The notes under the pieces: generated by a model
Databases searched by the model: none
Seen by the model: only the letters and a program-made list of their open reading frames with translations
What the model was told of the DNA's origin: nothing
Position numbers and translations under genes: made by a program
Source of the DNA: Aurantiacibacter marinus
GTDB lineage: Bacteria > Pseudomonadota > Alphaproteobacteria > Sphingomonadales > Sphingomonadaceae
DNA length: 64,000 nt
Direction: 5' to 3'
NCBI RefSeq assembly: GCF_001021555.1
Contig: NZ_LDCP01000001.1
Span: 682,001 to 746,000, forward strand
In this document: piece after piece, positions 25,852 to 35,018 of the stretch
How the letters are laid out: each line of letters starts with the position of its first letter
Position numbering within the stretch: the stretch's first letter is position 1

Positions 25852-26166
25852 GTGTATCTTGTCGTTTTTCGCAATCGCAAACGCGCCGATATCGATATGC
25901 CGGCATATCAGGCTGACGCAGCGCATATGGAAGCGATGGCCGCGACGCAGCCAGGCTACCTTTCTTTCAAAACCTACACCGCAGATGACGGCGAGGTGGT
26001 CGCAGTGTCAGAATGGCAGGACGAAGAAAGCGCGCGCAGTTGGGGGCGCCAAGAAGAACACCGGCAGATGCAGGCCTTCTCTCGCGCGGAATATTACGCC
26101 AGCTACACTCTGTTCGCCTGCGCTTCCCCTAGGATACACAAATTCACGGCAGAGGAGGATTCATGA
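25852..26166 (+). CDS. ABM-domain (antibiotic biosynthesis monooxygenase-like) protein
   Basis: This 104-residue protein has the ferredoxin-like ABM fold pattern: VVFRNRKRADID, MEAMAATQPGYLSFKTYTADDGEVVAVSEW-type strands, and WGRQEEHRQM. Family members include small oxygenases and heme-degrading enzymes, but many are uncharacterised. It starts at GTG 25852 and its end overlaps the next gene by four bases, so the two are coupled. Confidence 0.85.
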   Translation: MYLVVFRNRKRADIDMPAYQADAAHMEAMAATQPGYLSFKTYTADDGEVVAVSEWQDEESARSWGRQEEHRQMQAFSRAEYYASYTLFACASPRIHKFTAEEDS

Positions 26167-26513
26167 TCCACGTTTACGGCATTCCAAATTGCGACACGGT
26201 GAAGAAGGCACGCAAATGGCTGGACGGGCAAGGGCTGGAATACAGCTTTCACGATTACAAGAAGGAAGGCGTGGACGCGCCCAATCTGGAGCGTTGGGCC
26301 GACCGTGCAGGTTGGGACATTCTGCTCAACCGCACGGGCACAACATTCCGCAAGCTGGATGAGGCGGACAAGGCTGATATTGGCCGCGAAAAAGCATTGG
26401 CCTTGATGACCGAGCACCCCAGCATGATCAAGCGACCGGTGGCAGAAACCGACGATGGCGACCGTGTCCTCGTGGGTTTTGCGCCGAGTGAATGGGAGAA
26501 CGCATTTCGCTAA
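26163..26513 (+). CDS. ArsC/Spx-like (YffB-type) thioredoxin-fold protein
   Basis: This 116-residue protein belongs to the ArsC/Spx superfamily. It has the single N-terminal cysteine in YGIPNCDTVKKARKWL, the DYKKEG stretch, ILLNRTGTTFRKL and the RP of IKRPVAE, features of the YffB branch. YffB's function is uncertain (glutathione-dependent thiol chemistry is proposed), and arsenate reduction should not be assumed. It overlaps the ABM gene by ATGA. Confidence 0.88.
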   Translation: MIHVYGIPNCDTVKKARKWLDGQGLEYSFHDYKKEGVDAPNLERWADRAGWDILLNRTGTTFRKLDEADKADIGREKALALMTEHPSMIKRPVAETDDGDRVLVGFAPSEWENAFR

Positions 26514-26601
26514 GGTAATCTTCTTTATTTACAACATTTTGCTGCGCAGCATTGGTAGCAATATTTACACCCGATATTCGCAGCAATCAAAAGCCCGGGG
26601 C

Positions 26602-26907
26602 ATGCTGCCAATCGCGCACCGCGGTGCAAGTGAAAAGCGGCTCGAACATACGCTGGCGGTTTATGAACTCGCGATAGATCACGGCGCGGATTACATCGAG
26701 CCGGGGCTGATGACGACATCAGACGGCGTGCTGGCGGCGCGGCACAAAAAGCGAGATTTCCGGCACCACCGTTATTGCCGATCAACCGAAATTTGTACGC
26801 GAAATACGCGCTATGACGGGCTGTATCGGGTGCCCGCACTTGCCGAGATCATCCAGCGTGTTCGTGCGAAGGAAGTTGAAACGGGACGCGAGATCGACCT
26901 TTATTGA
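26602..26907 (+). pseudogene. Decayed glycerophosphodiester phosphodiesterase
   Basis: The frame from ATG 26602 reads LPIAHRGASEKRLEHTLAVYELAIDHGADYIEP-like sequence typical of GDPD enzymes (the HRG catalytic His and the ExD region, here altered to EPG). After DGVLAARHKK the expected EISGTTVIADQPKF appears in a different frame near 26764, and YDGLYRVPALAEII returns in the first frame. The middle of the domain is missing, and a stop at 26905 removes the 3' half. At least two frame changes, a deletion and truncation make this a pseudogene. Confidence 0.85.
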
Positions 26908-26995
26908 GTTCACCGATGAACCGGCGCGAGCAGGGCGATCTGGTAATCAACTGCGGGAAGACCGCCCTGAAGAGCCATACTCGGTCCTCAAACAA

Positions 26996-27745
26996 TCACC
27001 TGCGCCGTGCGGTCAGTATGTAATTCAGGGACATATCATCGCTCACATGCAGGCTCTTGACTGGAGAAAAGGCAATGCCCTTCATCTGCGTCACTTCAAG
27101 CCCTGTCGCTTCGAGCAGGTCAGTCAGTTCTTCGGGCGTAACGAAATCTTCCCAGTGGTGCGTGCCTTTCGGAACTGCGCCCAAAGCCTCCGCCCCTTCC
27201 ACCAACAAGGCACGGCTTTTCAGCGTGCGGTTTGGCGTGGACATGATGAGCAGTCCGCCGGACGCGAGGCGCGCGGTAAGCGCGGCAAGAAACGCGGCCT
27301 TGTCGGAAACGTGCTCGATCACTTCCATGCAAGTGACAAGATCGAACTGGCCAAGGCCCAGGGTTCCCAGCTCTCCCGGAACGTAGCGGATATCGAGGCC
27401 AGCCCCTTCTGCATGGAGCGCCGCGACCTGCGTATTTTCGGGCGCAGCATCCACGCCTGTCACCTCGCCGCCCAGACGCGCCAGCGGTTCACACAGCAGG
27501 CCCGCGCCGCAACCTACATCCAGCGCGGTTTTGCCGGCTAGCGGCTTGATGCTTTCAACATCGCCCGCCCAATGCATGTCTATCGCATCCCGGATAAAGC
27601 CGAGGCGCACCGGATTAAGCTTGTGCAGCATCGCAGAGGAACCCTTCGGATCCCACCAGTCCCGCGCCAGCTTTCCGAAATGCGCCGCCTCTTCCGGACG
27701 GATGGTTGCGGAGTTGGTTTCAGATGTGACAGTTGCGTCTGGCAT
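26996..27745 (-). CDS. ubiG: Ubiquinone biosynthesis O-methyltransferase
   Basis: UbiG performs both O-methylations of ubiquinone synthesis using S-adenosylmethionine. The SAM-binding motif ALDVGCGAGLLCEPLA, the post-I acidic GVDAAPEN, and TCMEVIEHV and STPNRT are visible, with the N-terminal FGKLARDWWDPKG typical of UbiG. Length 249 is normal. It is divergent from lysC with only 53 bases between them. Confidence 0.95.
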   Translation of the reverse strand: MPDATVTSETNSATIRPEEAAHFGKLARDWWDPKGSSAMLHKLNPVRLGFIRDAIDMHWAGDVESIKPLAGKTALDVGCGAGLLCEPLARLGGEVTGVDAAPENTQVAALHAEGAGLDIRYVPGELGTLGLGQFDLVTCMEVIEHVSDKAAFLAALTARLASGGLLIMSTPNRTLKSRALLVEGAEALGAVPKGTHHWEDFVTPEELTDLLEATGLEVTQMKGIAFSPVKSLHVSDDMSLNYILTARRR

Positions 27746-27798
27746 CAGGCACCCCTAACAGCGCGCGGGGGATTCAACCATACCGATAAGAGGCGGCA

Positions 27799-29088
27799 TT
27801 GGCGCGAATAGTAATGAAATTCGGCGGAACATCGGTGGCTGGCACCGAGCGGATCCGCCGCGTCGCGAACATTGTGCGGGCGCAGGCTGCGGCCAAGAAC
27901 GGCGAGCGCAATTCTGTCGCCGTGGTCGTTTCCGCAATGGCGGGCGAGACCGACAGGCTGGTCAATTTTTGCCGTGAGGCGAACGCGCTGTATGATCCCG
28001 CCGAATATGACGTAGTTGTATCGAGCGGAGAGCAAGTGACCGCAGGTTTGCTGGCGCTGACGCTGCAGTCCATGGGCTGCAAGGCGCGCAGCTGGCTTGG
28101 CTGGCAATTGCCGCTCAAGACATTTTCCGCCCATGCCAATGCCCGCGTCGGCGAAATTCACGCCGAACGCCTGCTGGAAAGCATGGACGCCGGCGAAATC
28201 GCTATCATTCCCGGCTTCCAGGGCATCAGTGATGAAGACCGGATTACCACCATGGGCCGCGGCGGTTCGGATACTTCCGCGGTTGCTATTGCCGCCGCGA
28301 TTGGCGCGGATCGCTGCGATATCTACACTGATGTGGACGGGGTCTACACCACCGATCCGCGTATCGTGGCGCGGGCGCGCAAGATCAAACATATCGCGTT
28401 TGAAGAAATGCTGGAATTGGCATCGGTCGGGGCAAAGGTTTTGCAAACCCGCTCTGTCAGTCTGGCGATGAAGCACAATGTCCCGGTGCAGGTCTTGTCG
28501 TCTTTTATCGAAGATTCGTCACCGTCTGCCGACACGCTGCCGGGCACCATGATCGTCTCCGAAGCGGAGATGGCAAAATTACTGGAGGAAGGCCAAGTGG
28601 AACGCCAATCCGTAACAGGTATCGCACATGACAAGAATGAGGCGCGCGTCGTGTTGACCCGCGTGCCGGACAAACCGGGCGCGGTTGCCGATATCTTCAC
28701 TCCGCTGGGCGATGCCGGCATCAATGTGGATATGATCATCCAGAACGTTGGCCGCGACAAGGGTGAGACCGACGTGACCTTCACCGTCCCCCAGGCAGAG
28801 CTGGCGCGGGCTCAGGCCCTGTTGGAGGACCGTCAGGAAAAGCTCGGATTCAATCGTCTGATTACGGACAGCAAGGTTGCCAAGATCAGCGTTGTCGGCA
28901 TGGGCATGAAGAGCCACGCCGGCGTTGCGGCCATGATGTTCCAGTCGCTGGCCGATCGCGGCATCAACGTGCAGGCGATCTCCACATCGGAGATCAAGGT
29001 CAGCGTGCTGATCGATGAGGACGAGACGGAATTGGCCGTGCGGGTTCTGCACACTGCCTACGGTCTGGATGCTCCGGAAGAAGTGTGA
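27799..29088 (+). CDS. lysC: Aspartate kinase
   Basis: Aspartokinase phosphorylates aspartate, the entry to lysine, threonine and methionine synthesis. The catalytic domain has [15 protein letters not shown] at the N-terminus and [15 protein letters not shown] and [11 protein letters not shown] further on. Two C-terminal ACT domains (from about residue 265) imply feedback inhibition. The start is TTG 27799; GAGG a few bases upstream supports it, and no in-frame ATG precedes the essential K-F-G-G. Its stop overlaps the purT start. Confidence 0.96.
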   Translation: MARIVMKFGGTSVAGTERIRRVANIVRAQAAAKNGERNSVAVVVSAMAGETDRLVNFCREANALYDPAEYDVVVSSGEQVTAGLLALTLQSMGCKARSWLGWQLPLKTFSAHANARVGEIHAERLLESMDAGEIAIIPGFQGISDEDRITTMGRGGSDTSAVAIAAAIGADRCDIYTDVDGVYTTDPRIVARARKIKHIAFEEMLELASVGAKVLQTRSVSLAMKHNVPVQVLSSFIEDSSPSADTLPGTMIVSEAEMAKLLEEGQVERQSVTGIAHDKNEARVVLTRVPDKPGAVADIFTPLGDAGINVDMIIQNVGRDKGETDVTFTVPQAELARAQALLEDRQEKLGFNRLITDSKVAKISVVGMGMKSHAGVAAMMFQSLADRGINVQAISTSEIKVSVLIDEDETELAVRVLHTAYGLDAPEEV

Positions 29089-30260
29089 GCTACACCGCGA
29101 AAATACTCTTGCTCGGTTCGGGTGAATTGGGCCGCGAATTCGTGATCTCTGCCAAACGGCTGGGCGCTTATGTCGTCGCCTGCGATGCCTATGACAATGC
29201 ACCCGCGATGCAGGTGGCCGATGCGCGCGAGGTCTTTTCCATGCTCGACGGAGACAAGCTTCGCAGCACGGTCGAGGCGCATCGCCCCGACTATATTGTG
29301 CCGGAGATCGAGGCGATCCGCACCGAAGTGCTGGCAGAGCTGGAAGCCGAAGGCTTTGCCGTTGTGCCCTCCGCCAGAGCAGCGCAATTGACCATGAACC
29401 GCGATGCGATCCGCGATCTGGCGGCGAACGAGCTTGGCCTCACCACTTCCCGCTACCGCTATGCCAGCTCTTTTGAAGAAGTGTGCAAAGCCGCCGAATA
29501 TGCAGGCTTTCCCTGTGTCATGAAGCCGGTCATGTCCTCCAGCGGCAAAGGCCAGAGCACGGTTCATTCGGAAGCCGGTCTGGAAGGGGCATGGGAGATG
29601 GCAGTCGCGAATATGCGCGGTGATCGCAAGCGCGTGATTGTCGAACAATTTATCGACTTCGACTATGAAATCACCCTGCTTACCATTCGGCACGCGGGCG
29701 GCGTGACATTCTGCCCGCCCATCGGTCACCGGCAGGAACGCGGCGATTATCAGGAAAGCTGGCAGCCCGCGCAGATGACCGATGCGGCGCTCGAAAACGC
29801 GCAGGATATGGCGCGCAAAGTTGTTGATGATCTGTGCAGTTCAGGGCTGGGCTACGGTCTGTTTGGTGTCGAATTTTTCGTGAAGGGCGATGAGGTGATT
29901 TTCTCCGAACTCAGCCCGCGGCCGCATGATACCGGCATGGTCACTCTCTCCAGCCAGAACCTTAATGAGTTCGATCTTCATGCGCGGGCAATTTTCGGCC
30001 TGCCAGTGCCTGCTGATGTGAAGGCGCGCCCGTCTGCCTCGGCCGTGATCCTGGCAGACCGCGATAGCGAAACACTTTCATACGATGGCCTGGCCGAAGC
30101 GCTAGCCGAACCCGGCACCGATCTGCGTATCTTTGGCAAGCCCACCAGCCGCCCCTATCGCCGCATGGGCGTGGCGCTGGCGACATCTGGCAATACGGAC
30201 GAAGCGCGGCGCAAGGCGCAGGCGGCGGCGGACGCATTGCACATCGGCTACAGGCGCTGA
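29085..30260 (+). CDS. purT: Formate-dependent phosphoribosylglycinamide formyltransferase
   Basis: PurT uses ATP and formate to formylate GAR, a purine-synthesis step that is independent of folate. It is an ATP-grasp enzyme: [13 protein letters not shown] binding loop at the N-terminus, [17 protein letters not shown], and [15 protein letters not shown] near the ATP-grasp metal site. Length 391 is normal. Start GTG 29085 overlaps lysC, implying translational coupling with an unrelated pathway. Whether purN also exists cannot be judged here. Confidence 0.95.
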   Translation: MSYTAKILLLGSGELGREFVISAKRLGAYVVACDAYDNAPAMQVADAREVFSMLDGDKLRSTVEAHRPDYIVPEIEAIRTEVLAELEAEGFAVVPSARAAQLTMNRDAIRDLAANELGLTTSRYRYASSFEEVCKAAEYAGFPCVMKPVMSSSGKGQSTVHSEAGLEGAWEMAVANMRGDRKRVIVEQFIDFDYEITLLTIRHAGGVTFCPPIGHRQERGDYQESWQPAQMTDAALENAQDMARKVVDDLCSSGLGYGLFGVEFFVKGDEVIFSELSPRPHDTGMVTLSSQNLNEFDLHARAIFGLPVPADVKARPSASAVILADRDSETLSYDGLAEALAEPGTDLRIFGKPTSRPYRRMGVALATSGNTDEARRKAQAAADALHIGYRR

Positions 30261-30299
30261 CGCTTGCCGAAGCGGGCATTGCGCCTTAAGCGCCTTTGC

Positions 30300-31310
30300 A
30301 TGAACACCTATCCAAAAACATCGGCGCTGATGGCGCGCGGCAGCGAATTTCTCGGCAGCGAGTATGCGATCTTGTGCGGCGCGATGAGCTGGGTTTCCGA
30401 ACGCAATCTTGTGTCTGCAATCAGCAATGGCGGCGGCTTCGGTGTGATCGCCTGCGGGGCAATGACGCCCGAACTGCTCGATACGGAAATCGCCGCGACC
30501 CGCGCGATGACGGACAAGCCTTTCGGCGTGAACCTGATCACCATGCACCCGGCACTGACCGATCTTATCGGCGTGTGCGCCAGGCACGGCGTTACGCATG
30601 TGGTGCTGGCAGGCGGCATTCCGCCCAAGGGCAGTGTGGAGGCGATCAAGGCCTTCGGCGCCAAGGTCATCGTGTTCGCTCCAACGCTGGCACTCGCGAA
30701 GAAGCTGCTACGATCAGGCGCGGATGCGCTGGTGATTGAAGGGATGGAAGCGGGCGGCCATATCGGTCCCGTTTCCACCAGTGTGCTGGCGCAGGAATTC
30801 CTGCCCGAACTCAGCGCAGATCATGTTGTATTTGTCGCTGGCGGCATTGGCCGCGGCGAGGCGATGGCGGGTTATCTGGAAATGGGCGCAAGCGGCGTTC
30901 AGTTGGGCACTCGCTTTGCCTGCGCTACGGAAAGCATCGCCCATCCCAATTTCAAGAAAGCCTTCTTTCGCGCCAAGGCCCGCGATGCAGAGGCCAGCGT
31001 GCAAGTCGATCCGCGCCTTCCCGTTATCCCCGTGCGCGCACTGAAGAACAAGGGGACCGCCGAATTCACCGCCAAGCAGCGCGAAGTTGCGGGCATCCTG
31101 GATTCAGGCGAAGTCGATATGGGCGAAGCGCAGCTTCAGATCGAGCATTACTGGGCAGGGGCACTGCGCCGCGCGGTGGTGGACGGCGACGTGGAAAACG
31201 GATCACTGATGGCCGGGCAAAGCGTCGGTATGGTGAAGCAGGAAGAACCAGTTGCCGATATTATTGCCGCGCTGATGGCGGAAAGCGAAGCTGCGCTTTC
31301 GGGCCGCTGA
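30300..31310 (+). CDS. Nitronate monooxygenase-like flavoprotein
   Basis: This 336-residue TIM-barrel protein belongs to the FMN-dependent nitronate monooxygenase/FabK-like family. Features are AILCGAMSWVSERNLVSAISNGGGFGVI, VVLAGGIPPKGSVEAIKAFG, EGMEAGGHIGPVST with the conserved His, and FVAGGIGRGEAMAGYLEMGASGVQLGTRF-type FMN phosphate loop. It may detoxify nitronates or act as an enoyl-ACP reductase-like enzyme. Start ATG 30300 is preferred to an upstream frame lacking domain similarity. It follows purT by 39 bases. Confidence 0.87.
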   Translation: MNTYPKTSALMARGSEFLGSEYAILCGAMSWVSERNLVSAISNGGGFGVIACGAMTPELLDTEIAATRAMTDKPFGVNLITMHPALTDLIGVCARHGVTHVVLAGGIPPKGSVEAIKAFGAKVIVFAPTLALAKKLLRSGADALVIEGMEAGGHIGPVSTSVLAQEFLPELSADHVVFVAGGIGRGEAMAGYLEMGASGVQLGTRFACATESIAHPNFKKAFFRAKARDAEASVQVDPRLPVIPVRALKNKGTAEFTAKQREVAGILDSGEVDMGEAQLQIEHYWAGALRRAVVDGDVENGSLMAGQSVGMVKQEEPVADIIAALMAESEAALSGR

Positions 31311-31781
31311 TCAGCCATATTTCTGCCAGAACCGCTCTTCGTCCATCGTCAGGTAGATAATGCCTTCGACAATGCCGAGCAGCGCCGGGATGCCAGTCCA
31401 GAAGAACAGTGTGTAAAGGATGCCTTGGCCGATGCGGCCGAGATAGTATTTGTGGACGCCCACACCGCCGAGCAAGATGCCGAGTATCCCAGCAGCAACT
31501 TTGCTTTTCGCGCGTGTGTAGGGGGCAGCAGTTCCGCCCTGGCGCATCAATTCCTTCTGCCGCAAAGCTGGATCCAGCGTTTCCCCGCAATGGCGACATT
31601 TCCTGGCGCGGGCTGAGATATCTTCATCACAGATCGGACAATTGATCCGCACCGCTTCAATAGCGTCTGCGGTCGCCGGCAAAGCGCCTGTGTCCTCTGG
31701 AGCAATTCTGAGCGAAGGATTGCTTTCGTCAAGCGGCCCTTTTTTCAGCATGGCGCGAATTTCTTCTGAACGACTTGGCAT
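31311..31781 (-). CDS. Zinc-ribbon + TM2 domain protein
   Basis: This 156-residue protein combines a rubredoxin-like knuckle pair (CPICDEDISARARKCRHCGE) at about residues 46-65 with a C-terminal TM2 domain (two helices, LGGVGVHKYYLGRIGQGILY, then FWTGIPALLGIVEGIIYL). Start ATG 31781 has GGGAG at correct spacing. TM2 proteins are membrane proteins of unknown role; the zinc ribbon may bind a partner. Its stop directly adjoins the convergent nitronate monooxygenase gene. Confidence 0.85.
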   Translation of the reverse strand: MPSRSEEIRAMLKKGPLDESNPSLRIAPEDTGALPATADAIEAVRINCPICDEDISARARKCRHCGETLDPALRQKELMRQGGTAAPYTRAKSKVAAGILGILLGGVGVHKYYLGRIGQGILYTLFFWTGIPALLGIVEGIIYLTMDEERFWQKYG

Positions 31782-31969
31782 TCCCAACTCCCATCTGCCC
31801 GGCAAGAATGCCCGATTGTGGCGCATTATCAAAGGGCGGATTTGTGGCTGGAATGGACAATCGACCAAGCGCGCTTCCGGAGCGGCGGATGGCAAACAAA
31901 CCCCGACGCCGCAAGATGCCCTCCGCAGCAGGGCTTCTTGCGACGCCAGAGAAACTGTCAGCCGTGCGC

Positions 31970-32503
31970 CTAGTGAGCGCGTGTGGCGGTCGCCAGGGTC
32001 AACGCCAGGACCGGGGCATCGCCGCGCTCACGCGCAAGAGCCATGCGCGCCGTTTCTTCCCTCTCCAGCTGGGCAAACAGCCGCGCCGCCTGCCTTTCGC
32101 TTTGGGCGAATACAATATTCGCCTGGATGACACGGCCTTCGGAGAACCCGGCCATATGGGGAGGAGAAATGTTGTCGAGCCTACGGACAGCCCAAAGCGC
32201 TGCACGGTCGAGCTGGTTGCTTCCCGATTCACCAACGATGGTCATATTTTCGGCAACGCCGGCACCATTGGCGATAAATCGCACGCGAACTATGCCGGTC
32301 GGATCCAATCTGAGCGGAAAGCTGTAGCGCGATAGATTGGTGTCCAGTTGCCGCGATAATCGCGTAGCGAACCGTGCGTCTTCCGATGTCGGCTGGACGA
32401 GAATGTTGTCTTGATCTTGCGAGCGGTCTTGCGCTGCCAGCGGCGCGGACAAAGCGATACCTGCCGATGCAAGTGCAATTTTTGCGATATTAAGATTTTT
32501 CAT
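31970..32503 (-). CDS. Exported protein with TonB C-terminal-like domain
   Basis: This 177-residue protein has a signal peptide (IAKIALASAGIALSAPLAAQ) and then a domain like TonB's C-terminus: YSFPLRLDPTGIVRVRFIANGAGVAENMTIVG-type strands followed by NQLDRAALWAVRRL. It lacks a membrane anchor and a Pro-rich linker, so it is not a complete energy transducer; it is probably periplasmic. The last ~40 residues are Ala/Arg/Glu-rich helix. AAGGA lies before the ATG. Confidence 0.75.
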   Translation of the reverse strand: MKNLNIAKIALASAGIALSAPLAAQDRSQDQDNILVQPTSEDARFATRLSRQLDTNLSRYSFPLRLDPTGIVRVRFIANGAGVAENMTIVGESGSNQLDRAALWAVRRLDNISPPHMAGFSEGRVIQANIVFAQSERQAARLFAQLEREETARMALARERGDAPVLALTLATATRAH

Positions 32504-32890
32504 CAGATCATCCTTTCGATTTAAAAAGATGACCGGCCACAGAATGTGCGCGCCAAACGCGTCCCAAATTTCGGCGTGTTCGATTCAAGGTCGATCACGT
32601 CCCCGAAGTCTGCGGAACTTCAGGGGCAAAGTCGAAATACTCCTGGATTGTGTTCAAATGAAGCACAAATCTACAAAGCACACTTCAATTACGACAATCT
32701 TCATTTTTGCGGAAACTGCGCGATAATTTCTTTGTTCCGTGGATAATTTTCCAACACAATGGCGAAAGTACCGGACTCGGCTCTCGCTGCTTTCAAAAAC
32801 GACTCGGGCAGGACGGGTGCGCTGGCCATGGCGATGGCGATGGCGGCCTGGCAGGTGCTAGTGCCAGATTGCAACCTCAGGAGAATGGCA
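32504..32890. other. Intergenic region with a hairpin
   Basis: No convincing gene is seen in these 387 bases. CCCCGAAGT (32601-32609) pairs with ACTTC-A-GGGG (32617-32626) to make a strong hairpin with one bulge. A frame from ATG 32759 runs in phase into the VOC gene but its residues (rich in MAMAMA, from repeated GATGGC) do not look like a domain. Divergent promoters for the flanking genes are expected here. Confidence 0.5.
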
Positions 32891-33292
32891 ATGCATGTCG
32901 AACGTCTTGATCACATCAACATCGTCACTGACCGGTTGGATGAAACCGCAGATTGGTATGCGACGATGCTCGATCTCGAACGGCGCAATGCTCCGCCTCC
33001 GATGATGCCGGAAGCGGCGCAATGGATGCATGACGGGCAGGGGCGTGCGATAATCCATCTGAATTCGCTCGCATTCAAAAGGACCTTTGATCGCCCGGTT
33101 GATCCAGGTTCCCACACTGGCGCTGTTCACCACGTGGCGCTGCGAATGCAAGGTTATGAAGAGGTGGTGGCGCGACTGAAGGCGCACGGCGCAAACTACC
33201 GCGAGAATTTTGTAGAGGCGATCAATCTGAGACAAGTATTCACGACCGATCCCAATAACGTGTTGCTTGAGCTGAACTTTTTCGCTGCTTAG
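32891..33292 (+). CDS. VOC (glyoxalase/dioxygenase-fold) family protein
   Basis: This 133-residue single VOC-domain protein shows HVERLDHINIVTDRLDETADWY, with the metal His in LDHINI, VHHVALRMQGYEEVVARLKAHG, and the terminal PNNVLLELNF with its Glu. These are the expected metal ligands of a glyoxalase I, dioxygenase or resistance-type enzyme. AGGAG is seven bases before ATG 32891. The substrate cannot be predicted. Confidence 0.88.
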   Translation: MHVERLDHINIVTDRLDETADWYATMLDLERRNAPPPMMPEAAQWMHDGQGRAIIHLNSLAFKRTFDRPVDPGSHTGAVHHVALRMQGYEEVVARLKAHGANYRENFVEAINLRQVFTTDPNNVLLELNFFAA

Positions 33293-33423
33293 AAGGTGCC
33301 CGAGGCAAATCGGATTGCTTCCTTTAACAAGTGTAACATTTTGCGCTGTTGCGCGGTGCGTATTCTGTTAGTCTTGCTGCAGTGCAGCAAGAGTTGCATT
33401 TGTTCGAAGCCAAAAGGGGTTGC

Positions 33424-33588
33424 ATGGTGACACTGCGCGAGATCATTGCCTATATCTTGATTGCTCTCCTCATGATTGCTGCTGCCTGGGCCATATGGGC
33501 AGCGAAGCGCCATCGTCAGCGGGAACGGCAACTTATGCGCGGGAAGATACACACATCCCGCCCATCCTCGCGGCGACGCGAAGGCTGA
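33424..33588 (+). CDS. Small single-helix membrane protein
   Basis: This 54-residue protein has one strong hydrophobic helix (IIAYILIALLMIAAAWAIWAA) followed by a very basic tail (KRHRQRERQLMRGK). AAGGGG precedes ATG 33424. It resembles many short inner-membrane proteins with a cytoplasmic basic tail. No family is recognised; it may be co-transcribed with neither neighbour, as gaps are 131 and 81 bases. Confidence 0.6.
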   Translation: MVTLREIIAYILIALLMIAAAWAIWAAKRHRQRERQLMRGKIHTSRPSSRRREG

Positions 33589-33669
33589 CACATAATCCAT
33601 CATGATTGCATGACCGCATTCTTCGCTGCTACCGCTCATCTTTAGCGGGGCAGATAAAGGTGTGAAGCA

Positions 33670-34536
33670 ATGTGTGATCAGGATCAGTTTGCGGCAACAG
33701 GCCGCATGGATCGCCGCGAATTCGGCAAGTTTGGCGCTGTAGGGGCCGCGGGTGCAGTTGCAGCTTGCGCCCCGGTTGCGGCAGGAGAAGCGGCCGGTCT
33801 GGCGACACAAGCTGTAAGCTTCGCAGCCGATGGCGGCACTATGGACGGTGTCTTCATCCACCGGTCGGGCACGGTCAGCCCAGGTGTCATATTGTGGCCC
33901 GATATTGCCGGATTGCGTCCGGCGAAGATTGCAATGGGAATGCGCTTGGCAGAAGCTGGCTACGCTGTGCTTGTTGCCAACCCCTATTACCGCTCCGTCA
34001 CTGGCCAGCAGTTTGAAGATTTCGACGATTGGCGCAGCAATGATGGCTGGAACCGCGTCACCCCTTGGCGGGAAGTGAACACGCCAGATGCTGTCATGGC
34101 GACAGCGCGCAGCGTCGTCGGTTGGCTAGATGCGCAGGATGCCGTCGACAGTGCCCGAGGCATCGGCAATCAGGGATACTGCATGACGGGCAGCTGGACG
34201 ATCTACAGTGCCGCAGCGGTTCCAGGCCGGATCAAGGCTGCGGCCAGTTTTCATAGTGGCGGGCTGACGCGCGGGGAAGCGATGGCTCCGGTCAACCTGC
34301 TGGGTGATCTTGCCGCTGATGCGCAAGTTCTGATTGGCATGGCGCGCGATGATTACGCCCGTGACACATCGGCCAAGGATCAGCTTGAGGCGGCCGGTGC
34401 TGCTGCGGCGGCCGATGTTTCCGTAGAGGTCTACGATGGTGATCACGGCTGGACCGTGCTGGATAGCCCGGCGTATAACGAGCCCGAGGCTGAACGGGCA
34501 TGGGCGGCGCTTTTGGCGATGTATGCCAATCTGTAA
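33670..34536 (+). CDS. Dienelactone hydrolase family protein with Tat signal
   Basis: This 288-residue alpha/beta hydrolase belongs to the dienelactone hydrolase family. The N-terminus carries a twin-arginine signal (DRREFGKFGAVGAAG, arginines 15-16) ending at a lipobox-like VAAC. Catalytic residues are visible: nucleophile C171 in GYCMTG, an Asp in GMARDDYARD, and the His in YDGDHGW. It is therefore probably folded in the cytoplasm and exported to the envelope. The natural ester or lactone substrate is unknown. Confidence 0.88.
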   Translation: MCDQDQFAATGRMDRREFGKFGAVGAAGAVAACAPVAAGEAAGLATQAVSFAADGGTMDGVFIHRSGTVSPGVILWPDIAGLRPAKIAMGMRLAEAGYAVLVANPYYRSVTGQQFEDFDDWRSNDGWNRVTPWREVNTPDAVMATARSVVGWLDAQDAVDSARGIGNQGYCMTGSWTIYSAAAVPGRIKAAASFHSGGLTRGEAMAPVNLLGDLAADAQVLIGMARDDYARDTSAKDQLEAAGAAAAADVSVEVYDGDHGWTVLDSPAYNEPEAERAWAALLAMYANL

Positions 34537-35018
34537 GGGTCAGGCGCGGACGGAGACAAACCCCGCGTGATTCGCGCGTGCAAAAGGATGGGCCGAAGCC
34601 TGCGCCACATTTTCCCCCAGCTATCCTTTTCTCAAAGCGTTTGAGCGGCTCGCCAATTGGCCATGAAGCGTGTGGCGCGCAGCCTTTCTTGCGAAGGCCA
34701 GACAATCTTCCTTGGAAGGATCAACGCGATGACGCTTTTTCTCGCCCTGGCCGGCACCAGCGGCCTTCAGCGACGATCAGATTGCCGGATATGCCTGCGG
34801 GCGATGCACATTGCACACGCGCGATCTGCATGTCGATACGTTCATGGAGGAAACCGCGCGCAATTTGTCCCGCCCGTTGCCAGCCGGGTCGAAAGCACCT
34901 GACCTCGCCGTCCACTCACAGGCGGGTTTTTTGCTTCTTGGACGCGGGCGACAAGCCGGTATAGTGCATCCTGTACTGACCGGCGCTTTTGAATGATCGG
35001 TCCCAAACGGAGAGAATG
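34537..35018. other. Intergenic region, possible decayed small ORF
   Basis: These 482 bases hold no intact recognised gene. An ATG at 34729 begins MTLFLALAGTSG, like a signal peptide, but the plausible continuation (AFSDDQIAGYACGRCTLHT... in short pieces) is in a different frame and runs to a stop at 34994. This could be a frameshifted relic or chance. A terminator-like hairpin is at 34903-34932. Confidence 0.35.
34903..34932 (+). terminator. Possible Rho-independent terminator
   Basis: CCTCGCC (34903-34909) pairs with GGCGGG (34921-34926) with one bulged base, an 11-base loop, and six T's following. It may end transcription of the region downstream of the dienelactone hydrolase gene. Confidence 0.5.

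Noticed and set aside
26163-26513. Calling the ArsC/Spx-like protein an arsenate reductase
   Set aside because: The sequence follows the YffB branch and no arsenic resistance gene is nearby.
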